Below are positions 24,947 to 31,344 of a DNA stretch of 38,184 nucleotides, piece after piece (the stretch's first letter is position 1; every line of letters begins with the position of its first letter). The stretch spans positions 1 to 38,184 of the forward strand of contig DVLB01000048.1 in assembly GCA_018715695.1 (NCBI GenBank), in the 5' to 3' direction. The notes beneath the pieces are model-generated. The model did no database searches, was not told the origin of the DNA, and saw nothing but the letters and a program-made list of their open reading frames with translations. This DNA comes from Candidatus Galloscillospira stercoripullorum. GTDB taxonomy: Bacteria > Bacillota > Clostridia > Oscillospirales > Oscillospiraceae. The position numbers and the translations under genes are program-made.

Positions 24947-25801
24947 ATGGAAATCAAGAAGGTATGCGTCATCGGCGGCGGTCTCATGGGCCGTCAGATC
25001 GGCCTGTGCGCCGCCATCCACGGCTATGACGTGACAGTGTACGACAAGGTCCCCGAGGTGGAGGAGAAGGTAGTGGCCTGGGAGAACGAGTATCTCGCCG
25101 GCCGCATCGCCAAGGGCAAGATGACCCAGGAGCAGGTGGACGAGACCAAGAAGCGCTTTGCCGTCAACCAGGACCTGAAGGCCTCCGCCTCCGACGCCGA
25201 CCTCATCATCGAGGCCATCGTGGAGATCTACGACGCCAAGGCCAGCCTCTTCAAGGAGCTCAGCGCCGTCATCAAGCCCACCGCCATCGTGGCCACCAAC
25301 TCCAGCTACATGGTCTCCTCCCTGTTCAAGGACTGCTTCACCGATCCCAGCCGCCTGCTCAACTGTCACTTCTATAATCCCGCCCTGGTGATGAAGTTTG
25401 TGGAGGTGGTCCAGGGCCCCCACACCGACCCAGCCTGCGCCGAGGCAGTGATGGACTTCTGCAAGAAGATCGGCAAGGCGCCCATCTGGATGAAGAAGGA
25501 GATCAGCGGTTTCGCAGCCAACCGCCTGGTAGGCGTACTCAACGCCGAGGCCCGCTACCTGGTCCAGAACGGCTATCTCACGCCCCAGGAGGTGGATATG
25601 GCCTGCGAGCTGGGCCTGGGCCACCCCATGGGTCCCTTCCGTCTGATGGACCTGACCGGCGTGGATCTGACCTACGACCTGATGCGTCCCGCGGTGGAGG
25701 CCGGCCAACCCAAGCCCGACTGCTATGATCTCATCGAGAGCATGGTCAAGGAGGGCAAGCTGGGCCGCAAGAGCGGCCACGGCTTCTACGATTACGAGTA
25801 A
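24947..25801 (+). CDS. 3-hydroxyacyl-CoA dehydrogenase (3-hydroxybutyryl-CoA type)
   Basis: This 284-residue protein starts at ATG behind GAGAGGAGTCATCCAGT. The NAD motif is G10-G-G-L-M-G15. The catalytic site has S119/S120 in TNSS, H141 in NCHFYNPALVMKFVEVV and E153, and the C-terminal domain starts ISGFAANRL. Length and motifs fit the Hbd/PaaH group. It interconverts 3-hydroxyacyl-CoA and 3-ketoacyl-CoA. Together with the thiolases it links acetoacetyl-CoA to 3-hydroxybutyryl-CoA, which is on the route to butyrate. No crotonase or acyl-CoA dehydrogenase gene lies in the window, so those steps would be encoded elsewhere. Confidence 0.9.
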   Translation: MEIKKVCVIGGGLMGRQIGLCAAIHGYDVTVYDKVPEVEEKVVAWENEYLAGRIAKGKMTQEQVDETKKRFAVNQDLKASASDADLIIEAIVEIYDAKASLFKELSAVIKPTAIVATNSSYMVSSLFKDCFTDPSRLLNCHFYNPALVMKFVEVVQGPHTDPACAEAVMDFCKKIGKAPIWMKKEISGFAANRLVGVLNAEARYLVQNGYLTPQEVDMACELGLGHPMGPFRLMDLTGVDLTYDLMRPAVEAGQPKPDCYDLIESMVKEGKLGRKSGHGFYDYE

Positions 25802-25812
25802 GTGCCTGCCGG

Positions 25813-25846
25813 AAGGTCCCCGCTCCATCCGTGGGGCGGGGACCTT
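25813..25846 (+). promoter_or_regulatory. Intra-operon hairpin before the membrane-protein gene
   Basis: AAGGTCCCCGC and GCGGGGACCTT are perfect complements around a 12-base loop. No T run follows. It may be a processing or stabilising site, or a weak terminator that lowers expression of the last two genes. Confidence 0.5.
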
Positions 25847-25873
25847 CCCCGTCAAGAGAAAGGAGGAGCCGTC

Positions 25874-26413
25874 TTGAAGTGGCTCACAAGGCCGGAGCCG
25901 GGGGAAGTGGGCCGCCAGGTCCTGATCTTCGCCTGGATTCTGGTGTGCAACCTGGCGGTGCAGCTGCTGCACGGAGCGCTCTCTGCGGTGGGGATGCCCA
26001 CCTGGCCCATTTTTCTCTCCAACATCCTCTACTTCCTCATGGGCGCGCCGGAATATAAAGAGCGCCTCATACACTGCGTGTGCGGAGGCGTGTTCGGGCT
26101 TGTGTGCGCCGTGGGACTTCTGTGGGCCGACGGGGCGCTACTCTCCCTGGGTCTTTCGTCTTTGTGGGCCCTGATGCTCCCCCTGGCGGTGGCCCTCTTC
26201 TTGCTGCTGGCCCTCCATCCGGTGGTGCCCTGGCTTTGCAACAATGTGGCCTTCGCCTTTTTCACCATCAGCCTGCTGGACCCTCCGGCTCTCATGGCCG
26301 GTCTGGGCCAGCATATCCTGGGCGTGCTGCTGGGCAACGCCGTCATCAACGTGGGCGTGCTGCTTCTGGCCGTCTGGTACGGGAAGCGTCAGGCCGCCAA
26401 GGCAAAACGATAG
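25874..26413 (+). CDS. Integral membrane protein of unknown function
   Basis: This 179-residue protein starts at TTG 25874, three bases after AGGAGGAGCC; no ATG is suitably placed. Five or six hydrophobic segments are visible (for example VLIFAWILVCNLAVQLL, LPLAVALFLLLALHPVV and HILGVLLGNAVINVGVLL), with a basic C terminus. The layout resembles small DUF1097-like membrane proteins, but I do not recognise it firmly. It sits between the 3-hydroxyacyl-CoA dehydrogenase and the CaiB-type gene, 12 bases before the latter, so it belongs to the operon and may help transport. Confidence 0.6.
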   Translation: MKWLTRPEPGEVGRQVLIFAWILVCNLAVQLLHGALSAVGMPTWPIFLSNILYFLMGAPEYKERLIHCVCGGVFGLVCAVGLLWADGALLSLGLSSLWALMLPLAVALFLLLALHPVVPWLCNNVAFAFFTISLLDPPALMAGLGQHILGVLLGNAVINVGVLLLAVWYGKRQAAKAKR

Positions 26414-26425
26414 GAGGACCAAGGA

Positions 26426-27586
26426 ATGCCGACACAAAAGCCTTTGGAGGGACTGCGGGTGGTGGAGCTGACCACCTATGTGGCCGCTCCCACATGCGGC
26501 AAGCTGCTGCGGGACCAGGGGGCGGAGGTCATCAAGGTGGAAGCCCCCCGCGGGGACGCCTGGCGCTATAATTTCGCGCTCTCCGACCACCCCAACCCCC
26601 GCTTCCACATCTGCAACGCGGGCAAGAAGAGCATAGTGCTGGACCTGAAGACGGAGGAAGGGCTCGCCTCCCTGCACAAGCTCATCGCGCGCGCCGACGT
26701 CTTCATCACCAACACCAGATCCCAGTCTCTCATCCGGCTGGGCCTGGATCACGACACGCTATGTGAGCGCTACCCCCGGCTCATCTACGCCTTTCTCTCC
26801 GGCTACGGTGAGGCAGGGCCCGACGCCGACCTGCCCGGCTTCGACACGGTGGCCTACTGGGCCAAGAGCGGCTTCATGGCGGACATGAGCATCTCCACAG
26901 GCCACAATTACCCGGTGGACTCCCCGGTAGGGGTGGGCGACTCGGTCACTGGCATGACGCTGTACGCCGGGGTCATGACCGCCCTGCTCCAGCGAGAGCG
27001 CACCGGCCGCGGAGATTATGTCACCGCTTCGCTCTACAACACGGGCATCTGGGCGGTAAGCGGCTCCATCATTCTCTCCCAGTACCCCTCGGTGACCATG
27101 CCCCGCACCCGCGACACCTGCTTCCCTGAGAGCAGCGCCTACCGCTGCGCCGACGGGGAGTGGCTGCAGCTGTGCATCCTGGAGTTTGACCGCTACGCTC
27201 CCTCCCTGTTCGCAGCTCTGGGCTATCCCGATATTCTCAAGGACCCCCGCTATTCCACCTTTGAGGCCCGGCTCGTCCACAACGGGGAGCTGGTGGCCCT
27301 GGCAGAGGAGGTCTTTGCCACCAAAACGGTGGAGGAGTGGCTGGACATCCTGCGGCCGCTGGACATTGTCTGCTGCCGCATCGCCCACTTTGCCGATATT
27401 CCCCACAGCGAGCAGGCCTGGGCCAACGACTATTTGGAGCGCCTCTCCTATGGCGGCGGGGACGACTATGTGGTCCCCCGCTCCCCCATCCGCATGGGCT
27501 CCCGGCCCACAGCTCCCCTGGAGGAATGTCCCGCTCTGGGGGCGGACACCGCCGCCGTTCTCGCGGAGCTGGAGGATGCCCGCTGA
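26426..27586 (+). CDS. CaiB/BaiF (family III) CoA-transferase
   Basis: This 386-residue protein starts at ATG behind TAGGAGGACCAAGGA. The N-terminal LEGLRVVELTTYVAAPTCGKLLRDQGAEVIKVE is the family signature, and D140 in PGFDTVAYWAKSG is the expected catalytic aspartate. Family III enzymes move CoA between carboxylic acids, such as carnitine/gamma-butyrobetaine (CaiB), oxalate/formate, bile acids and aromatic acids. As last gene of the importer operon it probably exchanges CoA between an entering acid and a product. CaiC, CaiA and CaiD homologues are absent, so this is not the E. coli carnitine pathway. A strong terminator follows. Confidence 0.9.
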   Translation: MPTQKPLEGLRVVELTTYVAAPTCGKLLRDQGAEVIKVEAPRGDAWRYNFALSDHPNPRFHICNAGKKSIVLDLKTEEGLASLHKLIARADVFITNTRSQSLIRLGLDHDTLCERYPRLIYAFLSGYGEAGPDADLPGFDTVAYWAKSGFMADMSISTGHNYPVDSPVGVGDSVTGMTLYAGVMTALLQRERTGRGDYVTASLYNTGIWAVSGSIILSQYPSVTMPRTRDTCFPESSAYRCADGEWLQLCILEFDRYAPSLFAALGYPDILKDPRYSTFEARLVHNGELVALAEEVFATKTVEEWLDILRPLDIVCCRIAHFADIPHSEQAWANDYLERLSYGGGDDYVVPRSPIRMGSRPTAPLEECPALGADTAAVLAELEDAR

Positions 27587-27603
27587 CACGGTGAAAAGCG
27601 CAA

Positions 27604-27641
27604 AAAAGCGCGCCTGAAACCAAAGTTTCAGGCGCGCTTTT
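27604..27641 (+). terminator. Bidirectional terminator ending the catabolic operon
   Basis: AAAAGCGCGCCTGAAAC, a CAAA loop and GTTTCAGGCGCGCTTTT form a perfect 17-pair stem between the convergent CaiB-type and pyrB genes. Confidence 0.95.
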
Positions 27642-27663
27642 GGTGTTTTGGGAAGGCGGTGCA

Positions 27664-28722
27664 TTACCGCAGGGCGGCGTCGCAGAAGGCGCAGCAGTCC
27701 ACCCCTCCGTTTTTCTTGACCAAGGGGGGCAGATAGGGGTCGGTCTGGGTGATGCAGTTGGGGTTGGAGCACACGGGCACGGTGCCGATCTCCACCGCCT
27801 CAGGGGCGCGGCGCTCCTGGTTTGCAAGGTCGGTGAGCAGCGCCATGCGGGCGAACATACCGTACCGGGCCTGCTCGAAGTAGACCGCCCTGGGGTCGTC
27901 GTCCACGTCAATGGAGATCTCATCCACCCTGGGCAGGGGGTGCATGATGAGCAGGTTTTTTCTGGCCCGCTCCAGCTTGCGGCGGTTGAGGATGTAGATG
28001 CCCTTGTTGCGCTCGTACTCCAGGGGGTCCACAAAGCGCTCCCGCTGGATACGGGTCATGTAGAGCACGTCCAGCTGGGGCATGACGGTCTCCAGGCCAG
28101 TGACCTCCACAAAGCGCATATTGTTTTCCCGCATGAAGCCCCGGATGTACTCGGGTACGGCCAGCTCCCGAGGGGAGATAAGGTAGAACATCACGTCCTT
28201 GAACTTGGCCAGCGCCTTGATGAGGGAGTGGACGGTGCGTCCGTTTTTCAGGTCGCCGCACAGTCCGATGGAGATGCCATCCACGCCGCCGTGGAGGCGG
28301 GTGATGGTGGTCAGGTCAGCAGTGGTCTGGGTGGGGTGCATGTGGCCGCCGTCGCCGGCGTTGATGACCGGCACATCGGAGTAGAGGCTGGCGGCCTTGG
28401 CGGCGCCCTCTCTGGGGTTGCGCATGACCACCACGTCGGCGTAGCCGGAGACCATCTTGATGGTGTCCTTGAGGGTCTCGCCCTTGGCGGTGGAGGTGGA
28501 CTTGGGATCGGCAAAGCCGAAAACGGTGCCGCCCACCCGGAGCATGGCGGTCTGGAAGGAAAAGTTGGTGCGGGTAGAGGGCTCATAGAACAAGCTGGCC
28601 ATGACCCGCCCCCGACAGGCGTCCATATAGTCGCCGGGATGATCCATAATGTCACTGCAGCGCCGGTAGAGCGCGTCCCATTCCTCCCTGGGCAGATCCC
28701 CAAAGTCAATCAGATGCCGCAT
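27664..28722 (-). CDS. pyrB: Aspartate carbamoyltransferase with a PyrI-like zinc tail
   Basis: This 352-residue protein starts at the second ATG (28722), nine bases after CGGAG; the ATG at 28728 is too close to that site. The catalytic chain has the carbamoyl-phosphate loop FYEPSTRTNFSF, the HPTQT motif and the HPLPRVDE motif. It makes carbamoyl-aspartate in pyrimidine synthesis. Beyond the usual end, about 45 residues carry C318-x4-C323 and C344-x2-C347 with C-x4-C-I-T. That is the zinc-ligand spacing of the regulatory chain PyrI, but the nucleotide-binding domain of PyrI is missing. The tail could hold zinc for trimer contacts or pairing with a separate partner. No other pyr gene is adjacent. 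Confidence 0.9.
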   Translation of the reverse strand: MRHLIDFGDLPREEWDALYRRCSDIMDHPGDYMDACRGRVMASLFYEPSTRTNFSFQTAMLRVGGTVFGFADPKSTSTAKGETLKDTIKMVSGYADVVVMRNPREGAAKAASLYSDVPVINAGDGGHMHPTQTTADLTTITRLHGGVDGISIGLCGDLKNGRTVHSLIKALAKFKDVMFYLISPRELAVPEYIRGFMRENNMRFVEVTGLETVMPQLDVLYMTRIQRERFVDPLEYERNKGIYILNRRKLERARKNLLIMHPLPRVDEISIDVDDDPRAVYFEQARYGMFARMALLTDLANQERRAPEAVEIGTVPVCSNPNCITQTDPYLPPLVKKNGGVDCCAFCDAALR

Positions 28723-28760
28723 ACCCATCTTCTCCGTTCTTCGTCATTTGTTATCGAGCT

Positions 28761-28789
28761 ATCATACCATAATTCGCCCTTCATCACAA
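28761..28789 (-). promoter_or_regulatory. Promoter of pyrB
   Basis: On the minus strand TTGTGA (28789-28784), a 17-base spacer and TATGAT (28766-28761). The leader is only about 35 bases, too short for a PyrR-type attenuator. Confidence 0.75.
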
Positions 28790-28897
28790 GAGGTCACTTG
28801 AGCCTATGAGGGAAAAAATCAGTTTTTCTCAAAAATTGCCCCGTATGATTTTCGGCTGGGCAGTCCATGCTAACCGGGAGAAAAGGGGGCTGCAGAT

Positions 28898-29452
28898 TTG
28901 GCGGTGTGGTTTTGGTATTTTATGTGTTACAGCTTTCTGGGCTTTGTCTTGGAGGTGTTCTACGCCCGGGCCACCCGCAGTTCCAAGCTGGACCGGAAGT
29001 GCCTCTTTCTTCTTCCCCTTTGCCCGGTCTACGGCCTTGGGGCGCTGTTCATCCTCGCCCTGCCGACGCCGGTACGGGAGCAGCCGCTGCTGCTGGTGCC
29101 TGCCGCGGCGTTGCTGTGCACTGCCGCGGAGTACCTGATGGGGCTTTTTTACGAGAAGGTAACCCTGGTCTCTTTCTGGGACTACTCCCATCTGCGGGGC
29201 AATGTGGGCGGCAAGATCTGTCCTGCATTCAGTGCCGCCTGGGGTGTGCTGGCGGCGGTGGTGGCTTACCTGATCCACCCCGTCGTGGCCCGACTGGTCC
29301 CCCTCATTCCCCCGGCGGTCACCGTTACGACGGCCCTGGCGCTGAGCGCGGACTCTCTGCTCTCGGTGGTGCTGCTGCGCAGGGCCAGAAGCGCTCAGGT
29401 CCTGCGCTGGTATGACCGCCTGCCCCATCCCTTCCGGCCCGTCCGGACATAA
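28898..29452 (+). CDS. PF06541-type (putative ABC-transporter type IV) membrane protein
   Basis: This 184-residue protein starts at TTG 28898, or GTG 28904, behind AAAGGGGGC. The N-terminal WFWYFMCYSFLGFVLEVFYA and the later FLLPLCPVYGLGAL, AAEYLMGLFYEK and FWDYSHLRGNVGGKICPAFSAAWG match the conserved blocks of a small Firmicute membrane family with four to five segments, labelled ABC-transporter type IV in Pfam. Its function is not established. It is a single gene diverging from pyrB and ending at a shared terminator. Confidence 0.75.
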   Translation: MAVWFWYFMCYSFLGFVLEVFYARATRSSKLDRKCLFLLPLCPVYGLGALFILALPTPVREQPLLLVPAAALLCTAAEYLMGLFYEKVTLVSFWDYSHLRGNVGGKICPAFSAAWGVLAAVVAYLIHPVVARLVPLIPPAVTVTTALALSADSLLSVVLLRRARSAQVLRWYDRLPHPFRPVRT

Positions 29453-29458
29453 TAGAAA

Positions 29459-29498
29459 CGGGACCGCCCGGCACATGCTGCCGGACGGTCCCGCTTTT
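29459..29498 (+). terminator. Terminator between convergent small genes
   Basis: CGGGACCG-C-CCGGCA and TGCCGG-A-CGGTCCCG pair with one mismatch and are followed by CTTTT. Confidence 0.85.
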
Positions 29499-29710
29499 CA
29501 TAGGTCTCTGAGCTCCCGCAGAGTGTCCTGGATGGTTTTCTGTGGTACATAGCTTTTTGCGAAGGCCACCAGCTGCTCCAGCGTCACCGTCCTGGCCGCG
29601 CCCAGCAGCGGATGGCGCATCGCCATGGGAAAGCGGCGATTGAGTACTCCTCTGGATGCCGGATTGTCCAGCAACTCACCCAGGGTGATCTTGTTTTGCT
29701 TCAGGTCCAT
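29498..29710 (-). CDS. Small conserved-looking protein of unknown function
   Basis: This 70-residue protein starts at ATG 29710, seven bases after GGAGG; a longer frame from 29743 lacks a ribosome site. The sequence MDLKQNKITLGELLDNPASR, then RRFPMAMRHPLLGAARTVTLEQLVAFA and KTIQDTLREL, looks like a compact three-helix protein. I recall similar stretches as C-terminal modules of some clostridial glycosidases, but I cannot name the family. It has no signal peptide or cysteines. It is alone on its strand between two plus-strand genes. Confidence 0.6.
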   Translation of the reverse strand: MDLKQNKITLGELLDNPASRGVLNRRFPMAMRHPLLGAARTVTLEQLVAFAKSYVPQKTIQDTLRELRDL

Positions 29711-29762
29711 GCCATCACCTCCCTGACCCTCCATTCTATGCATCTGGGACGTATCTTTTGAC

Positions 29763-29791
29763 TTGTCAGGCCGACGCGAGGGCGATATAAT
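29763..29791 (+). promoter_or_regulatory. Promoter of the gamma-carbonic anhydrase-like gene
   Basis: TTGTCA at 29763-29768 and a perfect TATAAT at 29786-29791 are separated by 17 bases. Confidence 0.8.
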
Positions 29792-29837
29792 ACATCCATC
29801 TTCTCAAATCGGTTTTCGGTGAAAGGAGCGTTTTTTC

Positions 29838-30347
29838 ATGACGGTCAGTTTCGAAGGACATCTGCCCCAGGTCCACCCCACCGCAAAAGTGGCGGAGAAC
29901 GCCACACTGGTGGGCTCGGTCACCCTGGGGCCCAACGCCAGCGTGTGGTACGGAGCTGTGATTCGGGGGGACGAGGCCCCCATCTCCATCGGGGAAAACA
30001 CCAATATCCAGGACAACGCCACCGTCCACGCCAGCCCCAACTTCCCCGCCCATGTGGGCTCTAACGTTACCGTGGGCCACAACGCGGTGGTCCACGGCTG
30101 CACGGTGGAGGACGGCTGTCTCATCGGCATGGGCGCCATTTTGCTCAACGGCTGCGTGATCGGCGCCGGGAGCATGGTGGCAGCGGGGGCGCTGGTACCC
30201 CAAAACAAGGTGATCCCCCCCGGCAGCCTGGTGATGGGCGCGCCGGCCAAGGTGGTGCGCACCCTGGAAGAGGCGGACCGTTCCTCCGTCACCTTTGCCG
30301 CGTCGGAGTACGTCCGTCTGTCACAGCAACTGGAAAAGTCCGAGTAA
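29838..30347 (+). CDS. Gamma-carbonic anhydrase-family left-handed beta-helix protein
   Basis: This 169-residue protein starts at ATG behind GAAAGGAGCG. Hexapeptide repeats run through most of it (for example LVGSVTLGPNASVWYGAVIRGD and CLIGMGAILLNGCVIGAG). The metal-site pattern is visible as N-I-Q-D-N-A-T-V-H and V-G-H-N-A-V-V-H-G-C, giving three histidines expected to bind a metal at the trimer interface. Relatives (YrdA, PaaY, CaiE types) have carbonic anhydrase or thioesterase activity. It has its own promoter and lies outside the catabolic operon, although a PaaY/CaiE-like role in CoA metabolism is conceivable. Confidence 0.9.
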   Translation: MTVSFEGHLPQVHPTAKVAENATLVGSVTLGPNASVWYGAVIRGDEAPISIGENTNIQDNATVHASPNFPAHVGSNVTVGHNAVVHGCTVEDGCLIGMGAILLNGCVIGAGSMVAAGALVPQNKVIPPGSLVMGAPAKVVRTLEEADRSSVTFAASEYVRLSQQLEKSE

Positions 30348-30454
30348 AATTTCCCTTTTGCTCCAGCCGTTCAGGCGCATATTCCTCCCGGAACGGCACA
30401 TACTAGCTGCGGCTAAAGGCCACAGTCCGTTTACTTTCAAAAGGAGGAATTCAT

Positions 30455-30649
30455 ATGTCCTGTCGCTCCAACGCCAATCCCAGCATCAAGTGCACCGTGT
30501 CCAGCTGCGCCTATCACAGCGGCACCCAGCACGCCTGCACTCTGGACGAGATCAAGGTGGGCTGCACCACCAGCGAGGTGTCCAACTGCGCCGCCACCGA
30601 GTGCGCCTCCTTCAAGCTGGGGGACCACGGCACCTGCTGCGGCAAGTAA
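30455..30649 (+). CDS. DUF1540 cysteine-rich protein
   Basis: This 64-residue protein starts at ATG behind AAAGGAGGAATTCAT. Nine cysteines sit in the DUF1540 pattern: I-K-C-x3-S-C-x-Y-H, then C-T-L-D-E-I-K-V-G, and T-E-C-A-S-F near the end. These small proteins are widespread in spore-forming Firmicutes and probably bind a metal; their role is unknown. It stands alone and is followed by a hairpin. The 107-base gap before it holds no clear promoter, so it could be read through from the preceding gene. Confidence 0.85.
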   Translation: MSCRSNANPSIKCTVSSCAYHSGTQHACTLDEIKVGCTTSEVSNCAATECASFKLGDHGTCCGK

Positions 30650-30660
30650 GCAAGGCCAAA

Positions 30661-30693
30661 AAACGGCTGCTGTCGGTTTGACAGCAGCCGTTT
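30661..30693 (-). terminator. Terminator with its T run on the minus strand
   Basis: AAACGGCTGCTGTC, a GGTTT loop and GACAGCAGCCGTTT. The seven-A run at 30657-30663 becomes a T run on the minus strand, so the hairpin fits termination of the rnf operon best. It lies directly after the DUF1540 gene and may serve both strands. Confidence 0.85.
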
Positions 30694-30724
30694 CGTTTGT
30701 CAAGAAAGGCTTGCCGGCAATCTC

Positions 30725-30758
30725 AACCCGCCGCGAATTTTCATTCGCGGCGGGTTTT
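30725..30758 (+). terminator. Terminator with its T run on the plus strand
   Basis: AACCCGCCGCGAA, a six-base loop and TTCGCGGCGGGTT are followed by TTCT. It stops plus-strand transcription just before the end of rnfA. Confidence 0.8.
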
Positions 30759-30762
30759 CTGC

Positions 30763-31344
30763 TCAGATCTGCAGCCCGGTGAATCCCAAAAAGGCCATGG
30801 CCAGCAATCCCACGGTCACCAGAGCGATGGGCACGCCCTCAAAGGCCCTGGGCCATTTCGAGAAGGCCAGCCGGCCTCGGACGCTCATAAGCAGCACCGC
30901 CGCCAGGGCGTAGCCCGCACCGCTGAAGACAGCCTGCACCCAGCACTCCTCCAGGCGCAGGTTCTCCTGCGCCGCCAGAAGGATGACGCCCAGCACCGCG
31001 GCATTGACGGCGCTCACCTTTATGTGTGCGTTCACCTTTTCGCCCAGGCGGGGAATGCGGGACGCCAGGGCGGACAGAACCAGCTCCAGCACCGCGCACA
31101 GGGCAATGAATACCACCAGGCGCAGGTACTCCAGACCCAAGGGCCGCAGCAGGAAGAAGTCCGCGCACCAGCATACCGGCGCGGCCACGGCCATGATGAC
31201 GGTGACCGTGATTCCGGCGATGGCGCACTGGGACAGAGAGCCCTTCTGCCGCACCAAAGCGCCGGCACCCAGTACTCGGCCCAGCAGCAGGTTTTCCGTC
31301 AGGGCGGCAGCCAGAGCAAGAGCGATGATCTCAAAAATGCTCAC
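30763..31344 (-). CDS. rnfA: RnfA-like membrane subunit without the iron-sulfur cysteines
   Basis: This 193-residue protein starts at GTG overlapping the rnfE stop by four bases (GTGA). Length, six membrane segments and the C-terminal ALVTVGLLAMAFLGFTGL match RnfA/RsxA. Canonical RnfA has F-L-G-L-C-P-F-M-G in the first segment and T-N-C-A-V-L-G in the fourth. Those cysteines, with two in RnfE, hold a [2Fe-2S] centre inside the membrane. Here the sites read V-L-G-A-G-A-L-V (residue 28 is glycine) and V-N-A-A-V-L-G (residue 115 is alanine). The protein should still fold and pair with RnfE but cannot supply the cluster ligands. It is the last gene of the operon, with no rnfB after it. Confidence 0.85.
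   Translation of the reverse strand: MSIFEIIALALAAALTENLLLGRVLGAGALVRQKGSLSQCAIAGITVTVIMAVAAPVCWCADFFLLRPLGLEYLRLVVFIALCAVLELVLSALASRIPRLGEKVNAHIKVSAVNAAVLGVILLAAQENLRLEECWVQAVFSGAGYALAAVLLMSVRGRLAFSKWPRAFEGVPIALVTVGLLAMAFLGFTGLQI

Noticed and set aside
8357-25801. Canonical lysine-fermentation cluster, because of the BKACE (Kce-like), CoA-transferase and thiolase genes
   Set aside because: No aminomutase (kamA, kamDE), 3,5-diaminohexanoate dehydrogenase or 3-aminobutyryl-CoA ammonia-lyase gene is present, and BKACE residue 14 does not fit the lysine-pathway enzyme.
21501-27586. E. coli-type carnitine (cai) operon, because of the CaiB-like and carnitine-dehydrogenase-like genes
   Set aside because: CaiA, CaiC, CaiD and CaiT counterparts are absent and the importer is of the peptide type. 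Carnitine remains only one possible substrate.
15340-30400. Similarity between CCTCCCGGAGCGGCAC near 15347 and CCTCCCGGAACGGCAC near 30383
   Set aside because: The match is a single short GC-rich stretch with no shared context; it is probably chance.
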